The position numbers were made by a program, and so were the translations under genes. Source: Xenophilus sp. AP218F (GTDB lineage: Bacteria; Pseudomonadota; Gammaproteobacteria; Burkholderiales; Chromobacteriaceae). Taken from it: a stretch of DNA of 64,000 nucleotides. The DNA is taken from assembly GCA_002213445.1 (NCBI GenBank), contig NJIE01000003.1, positions 310,001 through 374,000 on the forward strand, given 5' to 3'. Of this stretch, positions 43,342 through 55,381 are shown in pieces (the first letter of the stretch is position 1; each line of letters opens with the position of its first letter). The notes beneath the pieces are model-generated. The model had not been told where the DNA came from and searched no databases. It saw only the letters and a list, made by a program, of their open reading frames with translations.

Positions 43342-44880
43342 AGGCTTTGTGACAGCTCAACCGGAACACGCCGCCGGGCGGGCAGTAATCGAGCCGCGCG
43401 TCGTTGGCCTCGGCCAGCTCGCGCGCGATGTACAGCCCCAGCCCGGTGCCGGTGCTTTCCGTAGTGAAAAAGGGTTCGAACAAATGCGATTGATTCGCCT
43501 CGCTGACGCCGGGGCCGTCGTCGATGATGCGCAAGAACGCGGTTTCGGCGATGGCGCCGACGTCTACGCTCACCGCGCCGGGCTGGCGGCTGGAGTGCCG
43601 CCAGGCGTTGGCCAGCAGGTTGCCGAGGATTTGCGCCAGGTGGCCGCGGTCGAACGCGACACGAACGTCGGCCGGCGCATGGCAGGCGATCGCGCGCGCC
43701 GCGGTCGGCTCGGCCATGCCGAACTGCTCCAGCGTCTCCTGGACGAAGGCCGGCAGCGACAACGTTTCGCGCCGGATGCGGTCGCGGCGGTTCAGCGACA
43801 GCACTTCCTCCACCAGGCCATTGATGCGGCGGGCGTTGGCTTGCACGATGCGGGTCAGCCGCTGGCGGGCCGGGTCGGCCTCGTCCTCGGCCAGGAGATC
43901 GGCGGCGTGGCTGATCGCCGACAGCGGGTTGCGGATTTCGTGGGCGATGTTTGCGGTGAGCCGGCCGAGCGCCGCCAGCTTGATGCGCTTGGCTTCCTCG
44001 GCCATGTCGGCCATGTCGCGCATGAACAGCGCCACGCCCGGCAGCTGGTTTTCGCGCAGCGGCACCAGCCGGCCCACCAGCTGGCGGCCGCGCACGTTCT
44101 GTTCGACGAAGGTGGACATCGCCGGGCAGCCGTCGCGCCGCCAGCGCTCCAGCAGCGGGAACAGCTCGGGCAGGGGCTCGCCGCGCGCCATGCCGGGGAA
44201 ATAGCGCTCGGCCTGCCGGTTGAACTGCCGCGCCCGGCCGTCCATGTCCAGCACCACCACCGCGTCGCGCTGGCTTTGCAGAATCAGTTCGTTGAGGCGG
44301 TTGAGGGTGGCGATCTCGTCGCCGCGTTGCAGCGCCAGCGCTTCGGAAGCGCGCGCCATGCGGCCCAGCCGCCAGGTGACGATGGCGGTGACGAAGCCGG
44401 TGCTGGCGAGCATGGCGCTGTACGACCAGTCGGCGGAAACGGCTCCGCCCAGCGCGCTGTTCGCCGCGTCGTAGCCCAGCAGCATCAACGTGGCGATGGC
44501 GGCGTAGAACAAGGCGTAGCGGCCATTGGACAGCAGGCCGGCCACCGCGAGATAGGGCAGCAACAATAGGCCGAAACCGCCGCGCACGCCGTCGTTGAGC
44601 GCCATCAACCACACCATCATCACGATGTCGAGGGCGATGCCCAGCGTCAGTTGCAGGGCGTGCGCCACGCGGCCGTCGCGCAGCAGCGACCAGGCGGCGA
44701 TGATCAGCAGATAGCCGCCGGCCCACAGGTAAAAGCCGGGGCCGTTGTCTATCAGCGCCAGGCCGTCGCCGCCGCGGATCAGGGACATGACCAGCAACAC
44801 CAGCAGCAGGAGACCGCGAAAGCCGTTGAGGAACAACAGCGAGGTTCGCGGCGTCAGCGCCGGCAGCCGGCCAAGCTGGG

Positions 44881-44884
<4 letters not shown>
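43334..44884 (-). CDS. pilS: PilS, membrane sensor histidine kinase
   Basis: A 516-residue inner-membrane kinase. Five to six transmembrane segments fill about residues 15-180, then a PAS domain (about 195-290), HisKA with [20 protein letters not shown], and an ATPase domain with [17 protein letters not shown] and [13 protein letters not shown]. In pseudomonads PilS senses pilin in the membrane and phosphorylates PilR. The start overlaps the parC stop by 4 nt (ATGA), which is unusual company. Confidence 0.92.
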
Positions 44885-47283
<2,399 letters not shown>

Positions 47284-47392
47284 GACTTGACCATATGGTT
47301 AGCATAGTGACAGCTCGCGCCGGAAGAGGCCAGTTCGTAGAAACGCCCGTCCGGACCGCTTAGCAATGGACCAGAATGGAGGGAATTCTACT

Positions 47393-47860
47393 ATGGCAAA
47401 CAGGATAGCGTGGCACTGCCACGGTTTTGACGGCTTCACCCCGCTGGGTCTGTACCAGGTCTTGCAACTGCGCGACCGCGTCTTCGTGCTGGAGCAGCAA
47501 TCCATCTACGGCGACATCGACGGCGTGGACACCCACTGCCTGCACCTGCTGGGCCGCGACGACGGCGGCCATCTGCTGGCCTACGCCCGCCTGATCGGCC
47601 CCGGCGTCAAGCATCCGGACGCGGTCAGCATCGGCCGGGTGGTGGTGGAGCCGCGCGCTCGCGGCCAGGGGCTGGGCAAGGCGCTGCTGGCGCAGGCCAT
47701 CGCCCAGTGCCGCTCGCACTATCCGGGCAAGGCCATCACCCTGTCCGCCCAGTGCGACGCGCAGGCGCTGTACGCCGATTTCGACTTCCGCCCGGTGTCC
47801 GAGCCCTACGACGACGGCGGCATCCTGCATATCGACATGCGCCGCGACGCCGACGCCTGA
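47393..47860 (+). CDS. elaA: ElaA-like GNAT acetyltransferase
   Basis: A 155-residue N-acetyltransferase of the ElaA subgroup of the GNAT superfamily. The acetyl-CoA-binding motif is IGRVVVEPRARGQGLGKALL; RDRVFVLEQQ near the N-terminus is typical of ElaA. GGAGG lies 10 nt before the ATG at 47393. The substrate is unknown. It is divergent from parC. Confidence 0.9.
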   Translation: MANRIAWHCHGFDGFTPLGLYQVLQLRDRVFVLEQQSIYGDIDGVDTHCLHLLGRDDGGHLLAYARLIGPGVKHPDAVSIGRVVVEPRARGQGLGKALLAQAIAQCRSHYPGKAITLSAQCDAQALYADFDFRPVSEPYDDGGILHIDMRRDADA

Positions 47861-47930
47861 GCTTCGCCGGCCGCAACCGCGCCGCGGTTGCGGCCATTCA
47901 TTTTGCAATCGGGACGGGGCGGCGGAACTT

Positions 47931-47945
47931 AGGCTAAAATAGCCT
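47931..47945. promoter_or_regulatory. palindrome at the hemA -10 region
   Basis: AGGCTA-AAA-TAGCCT is a 15-bp palindrome with perfect 6-bp arms. It contains a TAAAAT -10-like hexamer (47935-47940) 31 bp before the hemA ATG. Possible operator for a repressor of heme synthesis. Confidence 0.45.
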
Positions 47946-47970
47946 ATTTCGTCTGCGGCACATTCCGCCC

Positions 47971-49224
47971 ATGCATCTGCTTGCCCTCGGACTCAACCAC
48001 CACACCGCACCGCTGGACATCCGCGAGAAGCTTGCCTTCCCGGCCGAGGTGTTGCCGCGGGCGCTGGATAATCTGATTGCGTCGCAGGTCGCGCGCGAGG
48101 CGGCCATCGTCTCCACCTGCAATCGCACCGAGATCTACTGCTGCAGTCCCGACCCGCAGGCGGCGCTGTCCTGGCTGTGCCGGTTCCACGGCCTCAACCC
48201 GGCCGAGGTGGAACCCTATCTCTACCGGCTGGAAGCGGCCAACGCCGCGCGCCACGCCTTCCGCGTCGCCTCGGGCCTCGATTCCATGGTGCTGGGCGAA
48301 ACGCAGATTCTGGGCCAGCTGAAGGACGCGGTGCGCAGCGCCGAGAGCGCCGGCACGCTGGGCACCTTGCTCAACGGCCTGTTCCAGCGGACGTTCGCGG
48401 TGGCCAAGGAAGTGCGCAGCAGCACCGCCGTCGGCTCCAGTTCGGTTTCGATGTCGGCGGCGGCGGTGAAGCTGGCCGAGCAGATCTTCCCCTCGATCAG
48501 CGAACTGAACGTGCTGTTCGTCGGCGCCGGCGAAATGATAGAGCTGGTGGCCACCCACTTCGCGGCGCGCAACCCGTCCTGTATCACCGTGGCCAACCGC
48601 ACGCTGGAACGCGGCCAGCGGCTGGCGGAGCAGTTCGGCGGCAACGCCGTCACCCTGTCCGAGCTGCCGGAAACGCTGGCGCGCTACGACGTGGTGGTCA
48701 CCTCCACCGCCAGCCAGCTGCCCATCATCGGCAAGGGCATGGTGGAGCGGGCGATCAAGGCCCGCCGCCACCGGCCGATGTTCATGCTCGACCTGGCCGT
48801 GCCGCGCGACATCGAGCTGGAGGTCTCCAAGCTGAGCGACGTGTTCCTGTACAGCGTGGACGACATCGCCAGCATCGTGGAAGTGGGCAAGGAAGCGCGG
48901 CAAAGCGCCGCGGCCGAGGCGGAAACCATCATCCAGGCCCGCGTGGCCGAGTTTACCGACTGGCTGAAAAAACGCGAGACCGTGCCCTTGATCCGCGCGC
49001 TGCGCGACGAGGCCGACCGCACCCGCCGCCACGCGCTGGAGGCGGCCCTGAAACAGCTCGCGCGCGGCGACGAGCCGGAAAAAGTCCTGGAAGCGCTGTC
49101 GCTCCAGCTCACCAACAAACTGATGCACCCGCCCACCCAGGCCCTGTCCTCGGGCAAGGGCGCGGAGCACGACGCGCAGGTGCAACTCATCGCGCGTCTT
49201 TACCGTTTACACCCGGAGTCGTAA
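47971..49224 (+). CDS. hemA: glutamyl-tRNA reductase
   Basis: A 417-residue enzyme reducing glutamyl-tRNA to glutamate 1-semialdehyde with NADPH, the first step of tetrapyrrole synthesis. The catalytic Cys50 lies in [20 protein letters not shown] marks the NADPH-binding domain. Heme feedback in other bacteria works through protein stability. The stop overlaps the prfA start (TAATG), so the genes are translationally coupled, a common arrangement. Confidence 0.97.
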   Translation: MHLLALGLNHHTAPLDIREKLAFPAEVLPRALDNLIASQVAREAAIVSTCNRTEIYCCSPDPQAALSWLCRFHGLNPAEVEPYLYRLEAANAARHAFRVASGLDSMVLGETQILGQLKDAVRSAESAGTLGTLLNGLFQRTFAVAKEVRSSTAVGSSSVSMSAAAVKLAEQIFPSISELNVLFVGAGEMIELVATHFAARNPSCITVANRTLERGQRLAEQFGGNAVTLSELPETLARYDVVVTSTASQLPIIGKGMVERAIKARRHRPMFMLDLAVPRDIELEVSKLSDVFLYSVDDIASIVEVGKEARQSAAAEAETIIQARVAEFTDWLKKRETVPLIRALRDEADRTRRHALEAALKQLARGDEPEKVLEALSLQLTNKLMHPPTQALSSGKGAEHDAQVQLIARLYRLHPES

Positions 49225-50300
49225 TGAAAGCGTCTATTGCAGCCAGACTGTCGCAACTGGCTGACCGTCTGGAGGAGGTGACCCACCTTCTGGCCAGCGA
49301 AACGGCCACCCAGGACATGGAGGCCTTCAGAAAACTCACCCGCGAGCACGCCGAGCTGACGCCGGTGGTGGAAACCTTCGCCGCCTATCGCCAGTGCGAG
49401 GCCGACATCGCCGCCGCCGAAGAGATGCTGGCCGATCCGGAAATGAAGGAATTCGCCCAGGCCGAAATCGCCGAAGGCCGGGACAAGCTGGAACAGCTGG
49501 ACCTGGCGCTGCAGAAACTGCTGCTGCCCAAGGACCCCAACGACGAGAAGAACATCTTCCTGGAAATCCGCGCCGGCACCGGCGGCGACGAGGCTGCGCT
49601 GTTCGCCGGCGACCTGTTGCGCATGTACACCCGCTACGCCGAACGCAACCGCTGGCAGGTGGAGATCGTCTCCGCCAGCGAATCCGACCTCGGCGGCTAC
49701 AAGGAAGTGATCGTGCGGCTGGTGGGCTTTGGCGCCTACTCGCGCCTCAAGTTCGAGTCCGGCGGCCACCGCGTGCAGCGCGTGCCGGCCACCGAAACCC
49801 AGGGCCGCATCCATACCAGCGCCTGCACCGTGGCGGTGATGGCCGAGGCCGACGAGATCGCCGAGGTGGTGCTCAACCCCGCCGACCTGCGCATCGATAC
49901 GTTCAGAGCCAGCGGCGCCGGCGGCCAGCACATCAACAAGACCGACTCCGCGGTGCGCATCACCCACCTGCCCACCGGCATCGTGGCCGAGTGCCAGGAC
50001 GGCCGCTCGCAACACGCCAACAAGGCCAGCGCGATGCAGGTGCTGGCGGCGCGCATCTACGACATCCAGCTGCGCGAGAAAAACCAGAAGGAAGCGGCCG
50101 AACGCAAGAGCCTGATCGGTTCCGGCGACCGTTCCGAGCGCATCCGCACCTACAACTACCCGCAAGGCCGCATCACCGACCATCGCATCAACCTGACGCT
50201 GTACAAGCTGGATCAGATGATGGACGGCGACATCGCCGAGCTGACCGACGCGCTGGTGGCCGAACAGCAGGCCGAGCTGCTGGCGGCGCTGGGCGACTGA
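49224..50300 (+). CDS. prfA: peptide chain release factor 1
   Basis: A 358-residue release factor reading UAA and UAG. The codon-reading tripeptide is PAT ([10 protein letters not shown]), the RF1 form, and the GGQ motif (residues 233-235, [15 protein letters not shown]) is intact. Usually prmC, which methylates the GGQ glutamine, follows; here a candidate small RNA and a LysR gene follow. Confidence 0.97.
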   Translation: MKASIAARLSQLADRLEEVTHLLASETATQDMEAFRKLTREHAELTPVVETFAAYRQCEADIAAAEEMLADPEMKEFAQAEIAEGRDKLEQLDLALQKLLLPKDPNDEKNIFLEIRAGTGGDEAALFAGDLLRMYTRYAERNRWQVEIVSASESDLGGYKEVIVRLVGFGAYSRLKFESGGHRVQRVPATETQGRIHTSACTVAVMAEADEIAEVVLNPADLRIDTFRASGAGGQHINKTDSAVRITHLPTGIVAECQDGRSQHANKASAMQVLAARIYDIQLREKNQKEAAERKSLIGSGDRSERIRTYNYPQGRITDHRINLTLYKLDQMMDGDIAELTDALVAEQQAELLAALGD

Positions 50301-50310
50301 GCCCGGCGCA

Positions 50311-50339
50311 TTGCCGTTTTTCCGGACGCAAGCTAGAAT
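50311..50339 (+). promoter_or_regulatory. promoter of candidate small RNA
   Basis: TTGCCG (50311-50316), 17-bp spacer, TAGAAT (50334-50339), starting 10 bp after the prfA stop. Predicted transcription start near 50346. Confidence 0.55.
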
Positions 50340-50345
50340 GCGCCC

Positions 50346-50411
50346 TGAAAAAGTCGAGAGGGCATCGTTTCCCTCCCGAATCCGCAGCCCGCGCGCTCGC
50401 GGATTTTTTCT
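50346..50411 (+). ncRNA. candidate small RNA (about 65 nt)
   Basis: A promoter 17 bp-spaced (TTGCCG/TAGAAT) is followed by a hairpin GAGGG/CCCTC (50358-50375) and then by a terminator hairpin AATCCGC/GCGGATT (50379-50405) with T6. There is no start codon with a useful ORF between them. This layout is that of a short regulatory RNA, but it could also be the 3' untranslated end of prfA mRNA. I do not recognise a known RNA family. Confidence 0.4.
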
Positions 50412-50422
50412 CCGAACTTTGG

Positions 50423-50449
50423 GGCCACTTGCGTGGCCTTTTTCTTTTT
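50423..50449 (+). terminator. second Rho-independent terminator downstream of prfA
   Basis: GGCCAC/GTGGCC stem with a TTGC loop and TTTTTCTTTTT, about 12 nt after the T run of the candidate small RNA. Two strong terminators stand in tandem. Confidence 0.85.
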
Positions 50450-50478
50450 CAGAACGCAATACGGGAATTTGATTTACA

Positions 50479-50503
50479 TAAAATTGCACTTTATGCAATT
50501 TTA
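50479..50503. repeat. AT-rich inverted repeat before the LysR gene
   Basis: TAAAATTGCA/TGCAATTTTA with a 5-nt spacer, perfect 10-bp arms. It may be an operator or a third hairpin. The rest of 50301-50649 up to the LysR ATG holds the small-RNA candidate and nothing else I can support. Confidence 0.55.
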
Positions 50504-50649
50504 ATGGGGTGAATGCTCTAACGCCGCCGCCGCGCGGATGCCTAGCGGCGGCGACTGTGCCAGAATCGAACCGCTGCCGGCGGCAATACCCTGTCCCGCC
50601 GGCATCGTCCTTAACCCTTGCCACCATGGTCCGACAGGCTGGAAACCCG

Positions 50650-51573
50650 ATGAAGCTGCCCCCGCTGAATGCCTTGCGAGTCTTTGTGGCCGCCGCCGAA
50701 CATCTGTCCTTCACCCGCGCCGCCGCATCGCTGGGGCTGACGCAAGGCGCGGTCAGCCGCCACGTGCAAACGCTGGAAGAATATTACGCCGCCACGCTGT
50801 TTACCCGGCAGGCCCGCGGCCTGGCGCTGACCGCCGAGGGCGAGGCGCTGGTCAAACCGGCGCGCGAAGCCTTCCAGCTGCTCAACGAGGCCAGCGAAGC
50901 GCTGCGCCTGCGCCAGAGCGACTTGCGGGTGCGCATGCCGCCGACGCCCGCCATGCGCTGGGTGCTGCCCAATCTGCCCGACTTCCAGGCCCGTTATCCG
51001 GAATACACGCTGCACCTGCTCACCCAGCTGATGGTGCACGACAAACCGTTCAACCGCGCCGAATACGACCTGGCCGTGATCGGCATGCCCCGGCCCGAAG
51101 CGCCGCCGGACCTGCGCCTGGAATGCCTGTGCCGCGAAAAGCTGATTCCGGTCTGCTCGCCGGCCCTGCTGTCCGGCCCGCATCCGCTCAATACGCCTGA
51201 CGATCTGCGCCACCACACGCTGCTGCATCCCTGGCGCGACCAGGACACCTGGCGGCGCTGGCTGCTGCTGGCCGGGGCCACCCAGGTCAACCCGGAAAGC
51301 GGCGTCACCTTCGACGCGCTGGAATACGCGCTGCACGCCGCGGTGGCCGGCATGGGCGTGACGCTGGCGCAGGCGTCCATGGTCACCCAGGACCTGGACA
51401 GCGGCCGGCTGGTGATCCCCTTCGACACGGTGCTGGAAACCGAAGGCGCGTATTACCTGGTGTATCCGCACGAGATGGCCGAACTGCCCAAGGTGCGCGC
51501 CTTCCGCGACTGGCTGGTCTCCACCATGGCCAAGAGCGAAGCCGCCAGCTGGCTGAGCCGGCAGGGCTACTAG
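50650..51573 (+). CDS. LysR-family transcriptional regulator, GcvA/AmpR-like
   Basis: A 307-residue LysR regulator: N-terminal winged HTH (about residues 5-64, with SLGLTQGAVSRHVQTLEE) and a substrate-binding domain (about 90-295). The sequence PLNALRVFVAAAEHLSFTRAA is typical of the GcvA/AmpR subgroup. The effector is unknown. The ATG at 50650 was chosen by homology; the frame upstream is not LysR-like. It is followed 125 bp later by an efflux pump gene in the same direction, without obvious coupling. Confidence 0.9.
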   Translation: MKLPPLNALRVFVAAAEHLSFTRAAASLGLTQGAVSRHVQTLEEYYAATLFTRQARGLALTAEGEALVKPAREAFQLLNEASEALRLRQSDLRVRMPPTPAMRWVLPNLPDFQARYPEYTLHLLTQLMVHDKPFNRAEYDLAVIGMPRPEAPPDLRLECLCREKLIPVCSPALLSGPHPLNTPDDLRHHTLLHPWRDQDTWRRWLLLAGATQVNPESGVTFDALEYALHAAVAGMGVTLAQASMVTQDLDSGRLVIPFDTVLETEGAYYLVYPHEMAELPKVRAFRDWLVSTMAKSEAASWLSRQGY

Positions 51574-51669
51574 CGGCTCTCGGCGCAGGCCGCGCCGCCC
51601 GTTCTTTGCCTCAGTTTGTTAAGCGATTTTGCCGCGGCTGGACGCCCGGCGCCGGCCTTGAAATAATTA

Positions 51670-51681
51670 TTGATATGTCAA
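51670..51681. promoter_or_regulatory. candidate MarR operator before the efflux gene
   Basis: TTGATATGTCAA has TTGA/TCAA arms around four bases in an AT-rich patch 18 bp before the pump start codon, the place where a MarR repressor would block transcription. A second TGATCAA lies at 51690-51696. Confidence 0.4.
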
Positions 51682-51698
51682 CTATTGCCTGATCAATC

Positions 51699-53273
51699 AT
51701 GAACGCCCCCGTTTCTTCTCCCAACCTGGCCGCCGCGCTGGACTTCCGTCAGCGGGTGATGGCCATGCTGGGCCTGTGCTGCGTGCTGATCATGGTGGCG
51801 CTGGACCAGACCGTGGTCGGCACGGCCATGCCGACCGTGGTGGCGGAGCTGCACGGCTTCGCCCTGTACGCCTGGGTGGGCACCGCCTATCTGCTGACCT
51901 CGGTGATCACCGTGCCCGTCTTCGGCAAGCTGGGCGACGACCACGGCCGCAAGCCCTTCGTGCTGGCCGCCATCGCGCTGTTCACCATCGCCTCCATGCT
52001 GTGCGGCCTGGCGCAGAACATGTTCCAGTTGGTGCTGGCCCGCGCGCTGCAGGGCGTGGGCGGCGGCATGCTGGTGGCCACCACCTTCGCCTGCGTCCCC
52101 GACTTGTTTCCGGACACCCACCAGCGGCTGCGCTGGCAGGTGATGCTCACCGCCGCCTTCGGCCTCGCCAACGCCATCGGCCCGTCGCTGGGCGGGTTTC
52201 TCACCGAATACTTCGGCTGGCGCTGGGTATTCTTCGTCAACCTGCCGGTGGGCCTTGTCAGCCTGTGGTTCGTCGCCCGCTACCTGCCGCTGATCCGCCA
52301 CGCCGCCGGCGCGCCCAGCAAGCTGGACTGGCAGGGCGCGCTGCTGATCGCCCTGTTTCTCGGCTCGCTGCAATTGCTGGTGGAGTGGCTGCCGCAACAG
52401 CGCGCCCCGGCCGCGCTGCTGGCGCTGGCGGCGCTGGCCGCGGGCTCCCTGCTGGCGCTGATCCGCTGGGAGCGGCGCAGCCCCAACCCCTTGCTGCCGC
52501 CGGCGATGTTCAGCCAGCCCGGCCTGTCGCCGCTGTTCGGCCTGTCGCTGCTGATGGGGTTTTGCATGTTCGCGGTGATGTACTACGCGCCCTTGATGTT
52601 CCAGGCCGGCTTCGGCCTGTCGCCCAACCAGGCCGGCCTGCTGATCACGCCGCTGGTGGTGTTCATCACCGTCGGCAGCGTGATCAACGGCCGCGTCGTC
52701 ACCCGGCTGCGCCGCCCCAACCGGCTGCTGGCGGCCGGCGGCCTGATGTTCGCCGCCACCGCCTGCGGCCTGGCCCTCGCCGACGCGGACACTCCGCGCT
52801 GGCTGGTGGCGCTGAACATGATGGCGGGCGGCGTCGGCCTGGGTTTCCTGATGCCCAATCTCACCATCTACGTGCAGCAGATCGCCCCGCGCGAGCAGTT
52901 GGGCGTCTCCACCGCCATGCTGCAATCAGCGCGGATGATAGGCGGCATGCTGGGCACCGCGCTGGTCGGCGCCTTCGTCAGCCAGCACTACGCCCGCGGG
53001 GTGGGAGAGATGCTGGCCCAGCATCACGCCGGCCAGTGGCAAACGTTGCTGACCGATCCGCAAACCCTGCTTGGCGGCCCGGCCGGCGAGCGCTTCCGGC
53101 TGCTGGCGGCAGCGGCCGGCCCGGAACAGCTGCTGGCTGCGGCGCGCGCCCTGCTGGTGGACGCCGTGCACGCCAGCCAGTGGCTGGTGGCGCTGGCCAT
53201 GGCGCTGGGAATGTTGCTCTTGCGCCGCGTGCCGCCGGTACAATTGCGCCGCGATGAAACCGAAAAGGCCTGA
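51699..53273 (+). CDS. MFS multidrug efflux transporter, DHA2 (14-TM) family
   Basis: A 524-residue inner-membrane drug:proton antiporter of the EmrB/QacA type with about 14 hydrophobic segments. The N-terminal ALDQTVVGTAMPTV is motif D1 of DHA2 pumps, and GKLGDDHGRKP is motif A. No EmrA-like membrane fusion protein or outer-membrane channel is adjacent, so it likely exports to the periplasm. The MarR gene starts 4 nt after its stop, so pump and regulator form an operon. Confidence 0.93.
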   Translation: MNAPVSSPNLAAALDFRQRVMAMLGLCCVLIMVALDQTVVGTAMPTVVAELHGFALYAWVGTAYLLTSVITVPVFGKLGDDHGRKPFVLAAIALFTIASMLCGLAQNMFQLVLARALQGVGGGMLVATTFACVPDLFPDTHQRLRWQVMLTAAFGLANAIGPSLGGFLTEYFGWRWVFFVNLPVGLVSLWFVARYLPLIRHAAGAPSKLDWQGALLIALFLGSLQLLVEWLPQQRAPAALLALAALAAGSLLALIRWERRSPNPLLPPAMFSQPGLSPLFGLSLLMGFCMFAVMYYAPLMFQAGFGLSPNQAGLLITPLVVFITVGSVINGRVVTRLRRPNRLLAAGGLMFAATACGLALADADTPRWLVALNMMAGGVGLGFLMPNLTIYVQQIAPREQLGVSTAMLQSARMIGGMLGTALVGAFVSQHYARGVGEMLAQHHAGQWQTLLTDPQTLLGGPAGERFRLLAAAAGPEQLLAAARALLVDAVHASQWLVALAMALGMLLLRRVPPVQLRRDETEKA

Positions 53274-53277
53274 GTCC

Positions 53278-53709
53278 ATGACTGACACGCCGCCCAACCT
53301 GCTGCAACAACTGGGGCGCGCCAGCCGCGCCATGTACGGCGCGTTCGAAACCCGCGTCGGCCACGCGCTGCCGCGCTGGCGCATCCTGATGGCCCTGAAG
53401 GAGCTGGAGCGGGCCAGCCAGAAACAGCTGGCCTGCCGCTTGCAGATGGACCCGGGCGCGCTGACCCGGCAATTGAAGACGCTGGAAGCCGAAGGGCTGA
53501 TCCGCCGCGATACCGACCCGCAGGACAACCGCCAGACGCGGGTGGCCCTGAACGCCGCCGGACTGGCACTGCTGGAGGAGGCCGCGCCGCAACGGCAAGC
53601 CTTTTTCGAACACGCCTTGCAGGATATTCCGGAAGCGGACCTGGACGCGGCGCTGCGCGTGCTGCGACAGCTGGAGCAACGCTTCCGCGAGGGCTGCGAC
53701 AAGCGCTGA
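53278..53709 (+). CDS. MarR-family transcriptional regulator
   Basis: A 143-residue MarR regulator with a winged HTH (about residues 30-100; KQLACRLQMDPGALTRQLKTLE, then DTDPQDNRQTRVAL wing). Members usually repress a neighbouring drug-efflux gene and release DNA when phenolic compounds bind. It is the second gene after the DHA2 pump. Its stop is immediately next to the stop of the convergent GGDEF gene. Confidence 0.92.
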   Translation: MTDTPPNLLQQLGRASRAMYGAFETRVGHALPRWRILMALKELERASQKQLACRLQMDPGALTRQLKTLEAEGLIRRDTDPQDNRQTRVALNAAGLALLEEAAPQRQAFFEHALQDIPEADLDAALRVLRQLEQRFREGCDKR

Positions 53710-55227
53710 TCAGCTCGCCAGCCGGTCGCGCCCCTGCTGCTTGGCCTTGTACAAGAGCTGGTCGGCGGTCTCCAGCAGCTGTCGGCCGCTCAGCCCGTCG
53801 GCCGGCACCTGGCTGGCGCAACCGATGCTGATGGTGACGATGTCGGCCACGTCGGAATCGGCATGCTCCATATTCAGGGCCCGCACCGCGGCCAGCACCG
53901 CCTGCGCCACTTTCAGCACGCCTTCGGGCGGCGTATCCGGCAGCAGGCAGACGAACTCCTCGCCGCCGTAGCGCGCCACCAGGTCCTGCGGCCGGCGGAT
54001 GCTGGCGCGTATCGTCTGCGCCACCTGGCGTAGACAGTAGTCGCCGCTGACGTGGCCGTAATGGTCGTTGTAACGCTTGAAGTAGTCGATATCTATCATC
54101 AGCATGCCCAGCGACGAACCCAGCCGCTGCGCCCGCCGCCACTCGCCGTCCAGGCTTTCTTCGAAGCAGCGGCGATTGGCGATGCCGGTGACCATGTCGC
54201 TGCGCGACATCGCCAGCACCTCGGCGTGCGATTGCTCCAGCGCCAGCGTGCGGATGCGCACCTGCTGCTCCAGCAGCTCCTGCTGTTGCTGCAGATCATC
54301 CTTGGCCTTGCGCTGCTCCGCCATCACCGCGCCCATGCTCAGCGACACCGCGGCCAGGATGTCGATGAAGGCCTGCAGCACCAGCAGCGTGCTGAAAGCG
54401 GAAAAGCCCATGTAGGGACCGCCGCCGCCGCGCGTGCCCCACACCGCCACCAGCAGGATCAGCAGCAGCGTCAGCGAGATTTCGCGCTGGGTGAAGCGGA
54501 AGGCGCTCCACGCCACCAGCGGCAGCATCAGCATGTCTATCGGATAAGTGGTGTCGCCGGTGGGGTGCCACCAGGCGAAGACGCCCAGGCTGCACAACAG
54601 CACCAGCCCAAGGTAGGCCAGCGCCTCGGCCCAGGTCTCCGGCGGCCAGTCCGGCCAGCCCAGCCGGTAACAGGCCAGCAGGCCGCTGGCGAACAACAGC
54701 ACGCCGCCGCCGTCTCCCATCCACCACAAGGCCAGATGGCGCAAGAACGCGTCCAGATCCATCAAGCCGGCGAAATACAGGCTGCCCAGGCTGCCCAGCG
54801 CGCCAAGCAGGCTGGTCAGCGCGCCGATGGCCAGAAACAGCAGGGTATTGGCGAAGCTGGACAGCGGGTTGCGATCGCCGACGTAGCGCAGGATCAGCCA
54901 GCCGCCCAGCCAGGCCTGAAACGCCGCGCTCGCCGCCATGCCGGCCCAGGCCAGCGCCATGCCCGCGCCCGGCAGGCCATGTTCCGGCCACAATAGCCAG
55001 CCGCGGGTCAGCAAGGCGCCGAGGAACACGCCCGGCCAGGCTCGTCCGCCCAGAATCAGCAGCAGGGCCAGCGCCACGCCCGCCGGCGGCCAGATGACGC
55101 TGTCTCCGCCGGGCGTCAGCGTCAATAGCCCGCCCGCCGCCGCCGCCAGACAGTAAGCGGCGGCGACCAGCGCGATCAGCAAACCGCCGGGGTAGGCGCG
55201 CGAGGTAGGGAAGCGACGACGCATCAT
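53710..55227 (-). CDS. MASE1-GGDEF diguanylate cyclase
   Basis: A 505-residue inner-membrane cyclase. The N-terminal MASE1 sensor (about residues 10-300) has about eight membrane segments and the typical VIWPPAGVALALLL. A coiled coil (about 300-340) leads to a GGDEF domain with GGEEF and an RPQD inhibitory I-site five residues before it, so it should synthesise cyclic-di-GMP with product inhibition. The ATG at 55227 follows AGAGGG; the frame to 55281 is less likely. Confidence 0.92.
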   Translation of the reverse strand: MMRRRFPTSRAYPGGLLIALVAAAYCLAAAAGGLLTLTPGGDSVIWPPAGVALALLLILGGRAWPGVFLGALLTRGWLLWPEHGLPGAGMALAWAGMAASAAFQAWLGGWLILRYVGDRNPLSSFANTLLFLAIGALTSLLGALGSLGSLYFAGLMDLDAFLRHLALWWMGDGGGVLLFASGLLACYRLGWPDWPPETWAEALAYLGLVLLCSLGVFAWWHPTGDTTYPIDMLMLPLVAWSAFRFTQREISLTLLLILLVAVWGTRGGGGPYMGFSAFSTLLVLQAFIDILAAVSLSMGAVMAEQRKAKDDLQQQQELLEQQVRIRTLALEQSHAEVLAMSRSDMVTGIANRRCFEESLDGEWRRAQRLGSSLGMLMIDIDYFKRYNDHYGHVSGDYCLRQVAQTIRASIRRPQDLVARYGGEEFVCLLPDTPPEGVLKVAQAVLAAVRALNMEHADSDVADIVTISIGCASQVPADGLSGRQLLETADQLLYKAKQQGRDRLAS

Positions 55228-55324
55228 GGCCCTCTTGTTCGTCGGACAAACCGGCCGGCGGCGCAAGGCGCGGGCCCTCACTCCATGTTAGTCGCAGATC
55301 GAACCAGATTCAGGCCCGGATGGG

Positions 55325-55348
55325 AAAACGGCCGCTGCGAGGCGGCCG
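55325..55348 (-). terminator. terminator of the 2OG oxygenase gene
   Basis: CGGCCGC/GCGGCCG stem; on the minus strand it is followed by TTTT. It lies 34 nt after the oxygenase stop codon. Confidence 0.65.
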
Positions 55349-55381
55349 CGGGGGCGAAACGGGCAAGCGCCGCCAGCGCGC

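Noticed and set aside
50591-50606. CTGTCCCGCCGGCATC as a CviR box before the LysR gene
   Set aside because: The left half and GG fit, but the final CAG is absent (three fixed positions wrong).
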